39,851 nucleotides of DNA from Chloroflexota bacterium (GCA_009841405.1 VXLV01000173.1:1-39851); one strand, 5' to 3'; numbered from the stretch's first letter, positions 1 through 8,767 are shown. Notes: generated by a model not told the origin, from the letters alone. Translations and numbers: made by a program.

Positions 1-1220
1 AGGTCGGCATCGACGACGCCATCGTCCTCGATGCCGAAGAAGAGATTTTCGAGACGAACAACGGCTGCATCTGCTGCACCGTTCGGGGCGATTTGATTCG
101 CATCCTCGGCCATCTAATGAAACGCCGCGACAAGTTTGATTACATCATGGTCGAAACCACTGGCATGGCCGATCCTGGACCCGTCGCGCAAACCTTTTAC
201 GTCGATGATGACATGCAGCAGAAGCTCCATTTGGATGCGATCGTCACGCTGGTCGATGCCAAGCATATCTGGGAACATATTGACGATAGCGACGAGGCCA
301 AAGAGCAGGTCGCCTTTGCAGATGTCATCCTGCTCAACAAGATTGATCTGGTCGCCCCGCAAGACCTCGAGAAGCTCGAAGCTCGCATCAAAAGTATGAA
401 CAGCATGGCGAAAATCTACCGCAGCCGCGACGCGGTGGTCGAGATGGACAAAATCCTGAATGTGGGCGGCTTCAACCTCGACCGGGCGCTGGAAATTGAC
501 CCGAAGTTCATGGAGCCGGAATACCCGTTTGAATGGTCGGGCATCTATCAACTGAAAGCTGGTAGTTATGAATGGGTAATGGGTGAAGGACCCGACCCGG
601 CCATGGGAGCGGCGCTCTTGCCGTTGGCGAACACCGGATTGGCGGCGAAGGAAGCGACGCTGATGGACGCGGTATTGACCTTCTCTGAAGATGAGCGGGC
701 GTTAGCGGCAGGAGAAATGATGCGCCTCGGCAAAGGACAGCACAACCAGCTCGTGCTGAACGAAAGTGGTGAGACCGTCTTCAATTTCGCGATCCAAGAG
801 CCGGGCAGTTTTATGCTGTTCACTGAACATCATCCCGATGAATTCGACGCGCATTTGTGCGACGCGGAGGCCGTGCTTGACCCGCTCGAGACCCGCGAGT
901 ACAAGCCCGACCATGAACACGACGAAGAAGTGACTTCCGTTGGCATCACACTCCCCGGCGATTTGCAGTTAGAGAAGCTAAATGGCTGGCTCAGCCAACT
1001 CCTGCAGGAACAGGGACAGGACATCTTCCGTATGAAAGGCGTGTTGAGCGTTCGTGGTTGGGATCAGCGCTACGTATTTCAGGGGGTGCATATGCTCTTT
1101 GACGGCCGCCCTGATCGTGCCTGGAGGAACGAACCGCGTCAAAACAAGATGATCTTTATCGGGCGCAACTTGGATCGGGCTGCGCTGGAAAACGGCTTTC
1201 GCGAGTGTCTCGCATCGTGA
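1..1220 (+). CDS. CobW/COG0523-family GTPase, metal chaperone type (5' truncated)
   Basis: The gene enters from the left edge; the frame is open from base 3, giving 405 visible codons. COG0523 proteins are G3E GTPases that deliver metals such as zinc or cobalt to client proteins in the cytoplasm. The Walker A motif must lie upstream of the window. Visible are the family metal-binding motif GCICC (about bases 63-77), the Walker B-like segment ending ETTGMADPGP, the guanine-specificity motif LLNKIDLV, and a C-terminal CobW_C domain with FRMKGVLSVRGWDQRYVFQGVH near the end, quoted here only as a landmark around bases 1027-1095. It overlaps the next gene by 16 bp, so the two are probably co-transcribed. 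The family is secure; the metal and client are not visible. Confidence 0.93.
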   Translation, partial: VGIDDAIVLDAEEEIFETNNGCICCTVRGDLIRILGHLMKRRDKFDYIMVETTGMADPGPVAQTFYVDDDMQQKLHLDAIVTLVDAKHIWEHIDDSDEAKEQVAFADVILLNKIDLVAPQDLEKLEARIKSMNSMAKIYRSRDAVVEMDKILNVGGFNLDRALEIDPKFMEPEYPFEWSGIYQLKAGSYEWVMGEGPDPAMGAALLPLANTGLAAKEATLMDAVLTFSEDERALAAGEMMRLGKGQHNQLVLNESGETVFNFAIQEPGSFMLFTEHHPDEFDAHLCDAEAVLDPLETREYKPDHEHDEEVTSVGITLPGDLQLEKLNGWLSQLLQEQGQDIFRMKGVLSVRGWDQRYVFQGVHMLFDGRPDRAWRNEPRQNKMIFIGRNLDRAALENGFRECLAS

Positions 1221-2266
1221 GGCAGCGGAAACGCAAGTCCAGACCGGCACAGCCACCGCTCAGGGCTGTATGGCGTACCAACATTGACGATCATCCGATT
1301 GGGCTGGCATGGTCGCCGAATGGCAAGAACCTGGCAGTCGCGGGGGTGTCTGGCCCAATCACGCTGTTCAATGGCGCGGATGGCGCGGTACGGCACAGGC
1401 TGCCCGGTCACGCCCTCGATACGATGGCAATTTCCTGGCGCAAAGACAGTCGTCTCCTCGCTAGCGTCGGGCAAGACGGCAAGGTACGGCTCTGGGATGT
1501 CGCGACAGGAATGCAGATTTCGGAAATGGCAGGTGGAGCGAGCTGGGTGGAGCGCGTCGCGTTCAGCCCGCTGGGCGATTGGCTGGTGTCAGCCGCTGGG
1601 CGCAAACTGCGGCTCTGGAACAGCAGCGGGGAATTAATCCGCGAATATCCCGATGCCAACAGCACGATTACCGACATCAAGTGGCGCCATGACGGTAGAC
1701 AGTTCGCCGTCTCCGCCTACAATGGAGTCGTGCTGTATGACCCGGAAGAGGCGGAACCGCTGCGCCGTTTCGAATGGCAGGGTTCGACGCTCACCTTGGA
1801 ATGGAGTCCCAATGGCAAATACATTGCCACTGGCGACCAGGACTCGACGGTGCATTTCTGGATCACCGACACCGGGAATGATCTGCAGATGTGGGGTTAC
1901 GAAACGAAGGTGCTTGAATTGGCATGGAGCTTCAATAGTCGCTATCTGGCGACCGGCGGCGGGACTCAGGTCGTAATCTGGGACTGTTCCGGCAAGGGGC
2001 CAGAAAAGACTCGACCGATCATGGTAGAAGGACATCAGCACCTCATCAAGCATCTGAATTTTCAGCGACAGGGCATGTTGCTGGCATCTGGCGGCAATGA
2101 TGGCTTGCTGGCGATCTGGAAAGTCGGGACGAAGAAGGCCGCTTTGCTGGCGGATGTTGTGTTCAAAGCGCCGATTGCCTGTTTGGCTTGGTCGCCGGAT
2201 GATCGCTGCATCGCGGTGTCCGATGAGAGCGGTACCCTGTCGATAGCGGCAGTGCGGCGATTATGA
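1205..2266 (+). CDS. WD40-repeat beta-propeller protein
   Basis: A 353-aa protein with about seven to eight WD-type repeats and no other domain. Repeat cores include SVGQDGKVRLWDVATG, GRKLRLWNSSG, QDSTVHFWITDTG, TQVVIWDCSG and NDGLLAIWKVG, each preceded by an (A/E)WSPNG-like turn. Such propellers are scaffolds for protein-protein contacts; no signal peptide or membrane segment is seen, so it is probably cytosolic. The GTG at 1205 lies inside the end of the CobW gene; the exact start is uncertain, and the in-frame GTG at 1214 is an alternative. The tight overlap suggests it works with the GTPase, perhaps as a partner or client, but that is inference. Confidence 0.85.
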   Translation: MSRIVRQRKRKSRPAQPPLRAVWRTNIDDHPIGLAWSPNGKNLAVAGVSGPITLFNGADGAVRHRLPGHALDTMAISWRKDSRLLASVGQDGKVRLWDVATGMQISEMAGGASWVERVAFSPLGDWLVSAAGRKLRLWNSSGELIREYPDANSTITDIKWRHDGRQFAVSAYNGVVLYDPEEAEPLRRFEWQGSTLTLEWSPNGKYIATGDQDSTVHFWITDTGNDLQMWGYETKVLELAWSFNSRYLATGGGTQVVIWDCSGKGPEKTRPIMVEGHQHLIKHLNFQRQGMLLASGGNDGLLAIWKVGTKKAALLADVVFKAPIACLAWSPDDRCIAVSDESGTLSIAAVRRL

Positions 2267-2465
2267 GAAACGTGTTCATATGATATATTCTTCCCTCGCG
2301 CGCCGCTAAAGAAGCCGCCCAGAGCGAATGTTTGAGCCAAAAGCCGTACGAGTTGGACGGTTTTTCCCGTTGACAGGTTCCCCCACTGCGACAGCCCAGG
2401 GCGGAATGCAGATGCGCCGGACCGCCTGATCCATTTTGATAATGAAGAATTCTTGGGTCCTTATC

Positions 2466-2471
2466 TATAAT
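2466..2471 (+). promoter_or_regulatory. Candidate -10 box (TATAAT) before the APH-fold gene
   Basis: A perfect TATAAT 57 nt upstream of the ATG at 2529. No well-placed -35 is seen: the nearest TTGATA (2436-2441) is 24 nt away, which is too far. The rest of 2267-2528 shows no gene. Confidence 0.45.
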
Positions 2472-2528
2472 GAATGCGTGCCGTACTTTGAATCCATCCA
2501 TTGTCATACGCCCAAATGATTGCTTGAA

Positions 2529-3410
2529 ATGACCGACGTCTCTGCTCTGACGACTCAATACCTTGAGCTGATCGCCAGCCGCTTGCCGGAGTTTGCCGGC
2601 AGTCGGGCGCGCATCCTGCCCGCCGGCCAATTCAACACCGTGCTCTGCCTGGACGAGCGCTGGATTTTCCGCTTCCCCAAGAGCCCGCATGTCGCTCCCG
2701 ACCTGGCGCACGAACTGGCGCTGCTGCCCCGCTTGCAGGGCAAATTGCCGCTGCCGATACCCGAGCCGCGCTTCAGCGGCCGCGATGACGCGGGCAGCGT
2801 GCTCTTCATGGGCTACGCCATGCTGCCCGGGGCGCCGCTGCTGCGCGAGCGTTACGCCGGGCTGCAAGCTGACGGGCGGGTCGTCGATGGCGTCGCCCGC
2901 GACCTGGCGGACTTTCTGCTGGCGCTGCACGCGATTCCGCCGGCTGAGCTTGGGCTGAACGCAGTAGCTGAAGACGCGCGCGCGGCCTGGGCGCAATACG
3001 GGCGGGATTTCCGCGAGCAGCTTTTCCCGCACATGCGTGTCGAAGCGCGCCGGGCGGTTGAGCGAGATTTCGCGTCGGCGCTGAGCGACGACGACCTGTG
3101 GCGTTACGACCCCTGCCTGACACACGGCGACTTCGGCGCGGGCAATATCTTGTTTCATGCCGGGCGCGTCAGCGGCATCATTGATTTCAGCTTCTGCGGC
3201 CTGGACGACCCGGCGCAAGACCTGGGCGCTTTGATCGCCAGCTATGGGGAAGATTTTGCCGCGCGTCTCTTTCGCCATTATCCGGCCCTGCGCCGGCACT
3301 TGCCGCGGGCGCGCTTCTACTGCGGCAACTACGCCCTGATCCAGGCGCTCTACGCCCTGCGCGATGACGACGCGGCCGAATTTGAGGACGGCATCGCCGA
3401 CTTTCGCTGA
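2529..3410 (+). CDS. Aminoglycoside phosphotransferase (APH)-fold kinase
   Basis: A 293-aa protein of the APH / choline-kinase-like superfamily, ATP-dependent small-molecule kinases. The Brenner-type catalytic loop LTHGDFGAGNILF (His and Asp near residue 199) and the following IIDFSFCGLDDPAQDLG metal-binding segment are intact. The N-lobe contains CLDERWIFRFPKS, typical of the family. I chose ATG 2529 over the in-frame TTG at 2520 because it is the first ATG. It is a single gene after a 262-bp gap and is followed by a family-C repeat. The substrate cannot be read from sequence; resistance to an aminoglycoside should not be assumed, as many family members phosphorylate other small molecules. 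Confidence 0.85.
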   Translation: MTDVSALTTQYLELIASRLPEFAGSRARILPAGQFNTVLCLDERWIFRFPKSPHVAPDLAHELALLPRLQGKLPLPIPEPRFSGRDDAGSVLFMGYAMLPGAPLLRERYAGLQADGRVVDGVARDLADFLLALHAIPPAELGLNAVAEDARAAWAQYGRDFREQLFPHMRVEARRAVERDFASALSDDDLWRYDPCLTHGDFGAGNILFHAGRVSGIIDFSFCGLDDPAQDLGALIASYGEDFAARLFRHYPALRRHLPRARFYCGNYALIQALYALRDDDAAEFEDGIADFR

Positions 3411-3497
3411 GCGCCGGCGGAATGTCACTGCGTGAGCCTTAATAGATCTGCCGGAGTAATGCGAGTTTCGCCACTACGTTCATCCACAACAGCGAGT

Positions 3498-3541
3498 CTC
3501 CCTTCCCTGATGAATCGGGGAAGGGCTGGGGATGGGGTAGA
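3498..3541. repeat. Family C hairpin repeat (copy 1)
   Basis: The arms CCCTTCCC (3500-3507) and GGGGAAGGG (3517-3525) form a hairpin followed by a CTGGGGATGGGGTA tail. The copy at 37793-37831 is close to its reverse complement. Confidence 0.7.
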
Positions 3542-3607
3542 AAAGCGGCGATCTCAAGCGTTTGCCCGGGTGTCCCTCCTCCCAGCCGAATGCGCCCGGC
3601 GCATCTA

Positions 3608-3616
3608 TGCTATAAT
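3608..3616 (+). promoter_or_regulatory. Extended -10 promoter (TGCTATAAT) before the 867-aa gene
   Basis: A perfect extended -10, TG-N-TATAAT, 41 nt before the ATG at 3658. The position expected for a -35 (about 3588-3593) does not resemble TTGACA. The same nonamer precedes the Uma2 and GH5 genes. Confidence 0.65.
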
Positions 3617-3657
3617 GCCTCTCAAATTGCCCACCGAGCCGAGCAAACTGAACCCAA

Positions 3658-6261
3658 ATGGCGGAAATCAGCCTGAGCGCCTACCAGGACAACTTGTCCC
3701 AGCTGTCGGCGCAGAACAAACACGACGAAGTCATCGCGCATTCGCGCCATATCCTCAAGACCCATCCCAAGAATCTGCGCGCTTATCAGCAGTTGGCGCG
3801 CGCGCTTGTAGCCGCCGGGCGCTGGGCGGAAGCGGCTGACGTCCTGCGCCGGCTGTTGGGCGCCATGCCGCAAGACTTCGAGACGCATACGCTGCTGGCG
3901 CAGTGCTATCAGCGCCTTGACGAATGCGAGCGGGCGATCTGGCACGCCGAGCGCGCGCTGGATCAAGAACCGAATGACGCGGCGACAATCGGTCTGATTC
4001 GCGCGCTCTATCGTCGGCATCGGGGCGAAGAAATCGAGCGCCTGCAATTGACCGCCGGCGCCCTGGCGCAGCAGCAAATCCGCGGCAACTTGCTGGCTGA
4101 GGCGCTGGAGACGCTGGACGGGGCGCTGGGGCGCAGTCCCGAACGAATCGACTTGCAGCTGCTGCGCGCGCGAGCGCTCTGGTTGGATGGCCGGCGCATG
4201 GACGCTGCCGAGGCCGCGCTCGATATTCTGGAGAAGTTGCCATACGCCATCGACGCCAACCGCATCATGACCGAATTGTGGCTGGCCGAGCAGCGGCCTT
4301 CCGACGCGCAGGTCTACTTGCAGCGTATCGAGGCGCTGGACCCCTATCTGGCGCATGAGATCGCCCTGGGCGAGACGCCGGGCGAGAGTCTGGTGATGAC
4401 CGAGGAATACGACATCAGCGGCCTGGCGCCGCCCGAGCAAGATATCGTCGATCCGAAATGGCTGGTAGCCGCCGATGAAGACACCGGCAGCCTGGACGCG
4501 CTCTTCGGCATCGACGGCGAGGCGGAACCGGCCGAAACAAGCGTCACCGCCGACCTCGACGATTTGCTGTCAGACGCCCAGATCGAACAGCTATTCACCG
4601 AATTGGTAATCGGCGAAGCCGTGGCCGAGACCAGCGACGCCGAGCCGGATGCCGAGCTCGAGCAAGTGCTGAACGAAATGGAAGATCGCGGCTACCTGGA
4701 CCCGGCCGCTCAGAGCGCTTCGGTCGCGGTGCATGATGAAGACGACGAAAGCGACCCATTCATGGCGCAGATGAGCGCGAGCGACGCCGCAGAAGACGAA
4801 GGCGCTGCCGTGGACGAAACGGGCACGTCGCCGGACGACGAACTGGCCAGCCTGCTGAAAGCCCTCGACGACGCCGATGACGATGAAGACTGGATGGCGG
4901 AGATTCAACGGGACAGCCTGGCCCTGGACGAGGCCGACGAATCGCTGGAATACCTGGACGACTTCGAGCGCGAGTGGGTCAAGGACAGCGCCGACGAAGA
5001 AAGCGCCGGCGCGCCCTGGCTGGCGGCCGCCATGCGCGAGCGAATGGACCAGGGCGAGTTCGACTTGTTCGGCGAAGACGAGCAGTTGCAGGCGCTGCTG
5101 GGCGGCTCCGATACCGAGCCAATTCAGGCCAGCGATATTGAAGACTGGCTGAATGTCGAGACGGCGCCCGAAACCAGCGCGGCCGACGAGAGCGCCCTCG
5201 ACCTGGACGATGAGCTGCTGCATGCGCCGCCTTCGACTTCCTGGCTGGAAACGGGCGCGGACGCTGAAGACCCCAACCAAATCAATTCCGACTTGATCGA
5301 TAGCTGGCAGTCGGAACTGGGGGACGATGACGACGATGACGATCCCTACGTCGACTGGTTGAGCGACGACCCCAACGAGCTGGACGATGATTTGGGCGCC
5401 TTCGCGGCCGGAGCGGACGAGACAGCGGCTGACGAGGCGCTCGCGCTGCCGCGGGCCGGCGGCGATTCGGCCGAGCAGGCGCGCGCCTGGGGTCTGGATG
5501 ATGCCGATCAACTGGCCGATTTTGTCGAAGAAGGCGGCCTCGGCGAAGGCGCGCCCGACTGGATGAATGCGGTCGTGCCCGGGCTGGACCGCGAAAACGA
5601 CGCCGATACCAATGACCCGAATGAGTATGCCCGCCCGATGGCGGCGCCGGGCAAGGAATTCGGCTGGGTCAGCGATCTTGTGGAAGAAGAAACCGGCCAG
5701 ATGAAAGCGGTCGAACCGACTGAAAGCGGCGAAATGCCCTACTTCCGCTTCAGCAAGCAGCCGGCCTGGCTCTTGAGCATACAGAGCGAAGCGAACGAAG
5801 GGGCGGTCGTCGCCGGCGTCGCGCTCAGCCTGGATGAAGACCTGCAAGCGCTCGATTTGGACGACCTGACTTTCGACGACTATTTCAATTTCAATACGCC
5901 GACCGACAAAATGGATGTTATCAACCTGGACGAGGAAACGCAGAAGCTGAGCTTCGTCGGCTTGGATTGGGACGACTATTTCGACCAGGAATCGCCGACC
6001 GAAAAGACCATCGCGATTTCGATTGATGAGAGCGCCGTGGGCGTGGAATTCGAAGAATTGGGTATCGACGATGACGACTTCGACTTCGTAAGCGGGGCGG
6101 GCGACGGCGGCCTTGACACAGCGAGCGACCTGTTTGATGACGCCAGCCTGGGCCTGGAGTCGTCTGCCAAAGACGCCCCCGCCTGGCTCGGATTCGAAGA
6201 CCCCGAAAGCGACGCTGATTCAGCAGATCCTCATCGCCCCAACCGCGATTCGACGCTATAA
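3658..6261 (+). CDS. TPR protein with long acidic region and repeated Trp-Leu motifs
   Basis: An 867-aa protein. Residues ~1-210 form TPR-like helical repeats (for example HILKTHPKNLRAYQQLARAL, then AERALDQEPNDAATIGLIRA). The rest is extremely rich in Asp/Glu and probably disordered. In that region short motifs with Trp followed by Leu or Met recur about nine times (KWLVA, DWMAE, PWLAA, DWLNV, SWLET, DWLSD, DWMNA, AWLLS, AWLGF). Near residues 730-830 there are about three related units of ~30 aa, with cores LTFDDYF, LDWDDYF and LGIDDDDFDF. No signal peptide is seen. It probably is a scaffold or adaptor; the function is unknown. The next gene has the same kind of acidic Trp-Leu region with its TPR-like part at the C-terminus. 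Confidence 0.85.
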   Translation: MAEISLSAYQDNLSQLSAQNKHDEVIAHSRHILKTHPKNLRAYQQLARALVAAGRWAEAADVLRRLLGAMPQDFETHTLLAQCYQRLDECERAIWHAERALDQEPNDAATIGLIRALYRRHRGEEIERLQLTAGALAQQQIRGNLLAEALETLDGALGRSPERIDLQLLRARALWLDGRRMDAAEAALDILEKLPYAIDANRIMTELWLAEQRPSDAQVYLQRIEALDPYLAHEIALGETPGESLVMTEEYDISGLAPPEQDIVDPKWLVAADEDTGSLDALFGIDGEAEPAETSVTADLDDLLSDAQIEQLFTELVIGEAVAETSDAEPDAELEQVLNEMEDRGYLDPAAQSASVAVHDEDDESDPFMAQMSASDAAEDEGAAVDETGTSPDDELASLLKALDDADDDEDWMAEIQRDSLALDEADESLEYLDDFEREWVKDSADEESAGAPWLAAAMRERMDQGEFDLFGEDEQLQALLGGSDTEPIQASDIEDWLNVETAPETSAADESALDLDDELLHAPPSTSWLETGADAEDPNQINSDLIDSWQSELGDDDDDDDPYVDWLSDDPNELDDDLGAFAAGADETAADEALALPRAGGDSAEQARAWGLDDADQLADFVEEGGLGEGAPDWMNAVVPGLDRENDADTNDPNEYARPMAAPGKEFGWVSDLVEEETGQMKAVEPTESGEMPYFRFSKQPAWLLSIQSEANEGAVVAGVALSLDEDLQALDLDDLTFDDYFNFNTPTDKMDVINLDEETQKLSFVGLDWDDYFDQESPTEKTIAISIDESAVGVEFEELGIDDDDFDFVSGAGDGGLDTASDLFDDASLGLESSAKDAPAWLGFEDPESDADSADPHRPNRDSTL

Positions 6262-6262
6262 T
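6257..6262 (+). promoter_or_regulatory. Candidate -10 box (TATAAT) overlapping the upstream stop codon
   Basis: TATAAT starts two bases before the TAA stop (6259-6261) of the 867-aa gene and contains it. It lies 53 nt before the ATG at 6316, so the second acidic gene may have its own promoter. Confidence 0.5.
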
Positions 6263-6315
6263 TTGATTCCTTCTCCCAAGCGAAGGTTTCTCCGGCAGCA
6301 TGAAAGACATGCGCG

Positions 6316-7473
6316 ATGTCTGAAGACTCTAAATTACCCGACTTCGACTCCATGTCGCAGGAAGAGTTGATTGAGTGGTTGAGACAACTGGCCCAGGAGC
6401 ACAGCGAACCCGCGTCAGAATTCATTGACCACTACAGCCCCGACCAGGACGCGCCGGACGAAGACGAGCCGCAGGACGAATGGTCGGACTGGCTGGACGA
6501 TACGGAGCCCCTGACCCCTTTGGGCGGTTTCGCCTTGGGCGTCGAATTCGAGGGCGACATCCCGGTGGATATGACCATGCTGCACGATGACGATACCGCG
6601 CCAACCGCCTCCATGGATTGGCTCGACGAGCTTACCGCCGACGAAATGGGGGACGACCTGCCCGATTTCAACGGGCTTCGACCGGGCGATCAGCCGGCGG
6701 CCGCGCTGGATAGCGGGCTGGCCGCGCGCGAGGACGATGATCCGCTGGAGTGGCTGGAAGCGGCGCCGGGCGGCAATCCGGGGCATAACAACCCACCGGA
6801 CTCCCGGGAAGCCGGCGACGACTTCGACGAAACTTACGAAGACGACGAACAACTCGACGATCTGGAAGACGAGAGCTTGTATCAATCGGGCGCGGAACGC
6901 TCGCAAGAAATCCTCAATTCGCTGCTAGGCCTGGTCGACCGCGAGGCGGAAAAGTACAGCACGCAGTCCATGGCGCCGGTGCCGGAAGGCGAAGCTGCGA
7001 AAGCGCCCGCGCCCGCAGAGAGCGCTGACCCACAGCCAGCGCCTCCCGGCGAGCGCGTGGACGAACTGCCGCGCGCCTTTCTATTGCAGAACCGGGAAGC
7101 GGATCTGGAAGCTTGGTATGCCGAACGCCTGCGGGACATCGCCGCGCCCGGCGACCGCCGCAGCCATGCGCCGGACCTGCCTCCCCTGATGAAGCCGACC
7201 AAGCCGCCGCCACCCGGTTTGGCAGCCGCAATTAATTCCGCGCGCGGCAAAGTCAAGGCCGACGATCTGCCGGCGGCGCTGCTGGATTATGAGACCTTGC
7301 TGACCACGAGCGCCGGCCTGGAATGGGTCGTCAGTGATATGCGCGAGCTAATCGCGCAGTCGCAGTACAAGGGCGTTCCCTCGCTGCACCGCGTGCTGGG
7401 CGATGCGCTGATGCGGCAAGATCGCCTCGAAGCGGCGCTGGATGTCTACCGCCACGCCTTGTCGCTGCTCTGA
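6316..7473 (+). CDS. Acidic Trp-Leu-motif protein with C-terminal TPR-like helices
   Basis: A 385-aa protein. It begins with an acidic region containing EWLRQL, DWLDDT, DWLDEL and EWLEAA, like the preceding protein, followed by a Pro/Ala-rich linker (about residues 220-255). The last ~100 residues look like TPR-type helices: AARGKVKADDLPAALLDYE and LGDALMRQDRLEAALDVYRH. Together with the upstream gene it forms a pair of related proteins with opposite order of TPR and acidic parts. I see no frameshift joining the two; the 54-bp gap contains stops. The start ATG 6316 is the first in frame. The function is unknown; a shared scaffold or complex is likely by inference. Confidence 0.8.
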   Translation: MSEDSKLPDFDSMSQEELIEWLRQLAQEHSEPASEFIDHYSPDQDAPDEDEPQDEWSDWLDDTEPLTPLGGFALGVEFEGDIPVDMTMLHDDDTAPTASMDWLDELTADEMGDDLPDFNGLRPGDQPAAALDSGLAAREDDDPLEWLEAAPGGNPGHNNPPDSREAGDDFDETYEDDEQLDDLEDESLYQSGAERSQEILNSLLGLVDREAEKYSTQSMAPVPEGEAAKAPAPAESADPQPAPPGERVDELPRAFLLQNREADLEAWYAERLRDIAAPGDRRSHAPDLPPLMKPTKPPPPGLAAAINSARGKVKADDLPAALLDYETLLTTSAGLEWVVSDMRELIAQSQYKGVPSLHRVLGDALMRQDRLEAALDVYRHALSLL

Positions 7474-7508
7474 GCCGCGGCCGGCTAATCGCTGCCCGCG
7501 TTTCGTTT

Positions 7509-7533
7509 GTAGGGGCGACCCATTGGGTCGCCC
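7509..7533. repeat. Family A hairpin (copy 1)
   Basis: The arms GGGCGACCC (7513-7521) and GGGTCGCCC (7525-7533) pair perfectly around the loop ATT, preceded by GTAG. Confidence 0.8.
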
Positions 7534-7594
7534 GCCGCTCGCCCACGGCGCAGTGCGGCCAGTTGGTCGCGGCAATTCTCGGCGCAGGCGCCTG

Positions 7595-7600
7595 TATAGT
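7595..7600 (+). promoter_or_regulatory. -10 box (TATAGT) 5 nt before mutY: probable leaderless start
   Basis: TATAGT preceded directly by TG, with only five bases between it and the ATG at 7606. Transcription would begin at or next to the start codon, and no ribosome binding site is present. Confidence 0.5.
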
Positions 7601-7605
7601 TCGCC

Positions 7606-8700
7606 ATGAACGATGATGCCATCACCAGCCTGCTGCGCTGGTACCGGGCCAATCGCGCCGACTTGCCCTGGCGGCGCGACCCCAGCCCCTACCAGGTCTG
7701 GCTGTCGGAGGTCATGCTGCAGCAGACGCGGGTCGACACCGTTATCCCCTACTATCATCGCTTCCTGGCCGCCTTTCCAAGCATTGCCGCCCTGGCGGAC
7801 GCGCCGCTGGATGCCGTGCTCAAACGCTGGGAAGGCTTGGGCTATTACAGCCGCGCCCGCAACCTGCATCGCGCTGCGGGGCTGGTGATCGCCGAATACG
7901 ACGGCGCCTTGCCCAGCGAGGTCGATGATTTGCTCAAGCTGCCCGGCATCGGCCGCTACACCGCCGGCGCCATCGCCAGTATCGCTTTCGGACGCCGCGC
8001 CCCCATACTTGATGGCAATGTGATCCGCGTCTATACGCGTTTGCTCGATATGCCGGATGATATCAGTCAGAGCGCGACGAAGACTCGGCTCTGGCGTATC
8101 GCCGCTGAGTGGCTGCCAGCGCAGGGGGCGGGCGAGTACAATCAAGCGTTGATGGAGTTGGGTCGGCTAGTCTGCCGGCCCCGGAACCCGCGCTGCGCTG
8201 ATTGCCCGCTGCGGGCCAGCTGCCGCGCCTGTGCCGCCGGCACGCAGGCGGCGCGTCCAGCGCGCGCGGCACGCGCGGCGACGCCGCACTTCGATGTGGC
8301 CGCCGGTCTCATCCGCGACGAGAAGGGGCGTCTGCTAATCGCGCAGCGCCCGCTGGATGGGCTGCTCGGCGGCTTGTGGGAGTTCCCCGGCGGCAAGCGC
8401 GAAGGGCGCGAAAGCCTGGTCGACTGCCTGCGGCGCGAGCTGCGCGAAGAGCTGGCGATCGAGGTGGAAGTCGGCCAGCACGTCGTCATGGTCAAGCACG
8501 CTTTCACCCATTTCAAGATAACGCTGCACGCATTCGATTGCCGATACCTGGGCGCGCTGCCGCCGTACAGCGAGCCGCAGGCGCTCGAAGCGTTGGACTG
8601 GGCCTGGGCCTGCGAGCGGGAGCTGGGGCGTTACAGCTTCGGCAAAGCCGATCGGCTGGTGATCGCGGAACTGGCGCGCCGGCGCGGGACGCTGCTGTGA
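7606..8700 (+). CDS. mutY: A/G-specific adenine glycosylase with C-terminal NUDIX-like domain
   Basis: A 364-aa DNA repair glycosylase that removes adenine mispaired with 8-oxoguanine. The order is standard: an N-terminal HhH-GPD domain with the catalytic Glu in WLSEVMLQQTRV, the HhH motif LLKLPGIGRYTAGAI, and the catalytic Asp in ILDGNVIRVYTR. The iron-sulfur loop follows, with Cys spacing C-X6-C-X2-C-X5-C (CRPRNPRCADCPLRASC). The C-terminal domain is MutT-like (GGLWEFPGGKREGRE and then RRELREELAIE), used by MutY to read 8-oxoG. In that NUDIX box the usual Gly near the end is Ala, as is common in MutY, where the domain binds rather than hydrolyses. Length matches the family. It is a single gene with a probable leaderless start. 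Confidence 0.96.
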   Translation: MNDDAITSLLRWYRANRADLPWRRDPSPYQVWLSEVMLQQTRVDTVIPYYHRFLAAFPSIAALADAPLDAVLKRWEGLGYYSRARNLHRAAGLVIAEYDGALPSEVDDLLKLPGIGRYTAGAIASIAFGRRAPILDGNVIRVYTRLLDMPDDISQSATKTRLWRIAAEWLPAQGAGEYNQALMELGRLVCRPRNPRCADCPLRASCRACAAGTQAARPARAARAATPHFDVAAGLIRDEKGRLLIAQRPLDGLLGGLWEFPGGKREGRESLVDCLRRELREELAIEVEVGQHVVMVKHAFTHFKITLHAFDCRYLGALPPYSEPQALEALDWAWACERELGRYSFGKADRLVIAELARRRGTLL

Positions 8701-8750
8701 GCTTGTGGCGGGGCTGCCGACGAAGTAGTGATTTCGGCTGCAACATGGCG

Positions 8751-8756
8751 TACAAT
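8751..8756 (+). promoter_or_regulatory. -10-like box (TACAAT) 11 nt before the 96-aa gene
   Basis: TACAAT in the gap after mutY. The predicted transcription start would leave a leader of about 5 nt before ATG 8768, and there is no ribosome binding site. Confidence 0.4.
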
Positions 8757-8767
8757 TAGACTTGCGA

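Noticed and set aside
2372..2377. TTGACA as a -35 upstream of the APH-fold gene
   Set aside because: No -10-like hexamer lies 16-18 nt downstream; the TATAAT at 2466 is about 90 nt away.
2163..3428. 421-codon minus-strand frame
   Set aside because: It is antisense to the APH-fold kinase, whose catalytic motifs are intact.
3432..3839. 135-codon frame before the acidic TPR gene
   Set aside because: It starts in a family-C repeat and overlaps the TPR gene in another frame; the translation looks random.
4591..5847. 418-codon minus-strand frame
   Set aside because: It is the antisense of the acidic Asp/Glu-rich region, where GAC/GAA codons read as GTC/TTC; no domain is visible.
3658..7473. The two acidic genes as one gene split by a frameshift
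   Set aside because: The 54-bp gap contains a promoter-like box and stops, and each protein carries its own TPR-like part.
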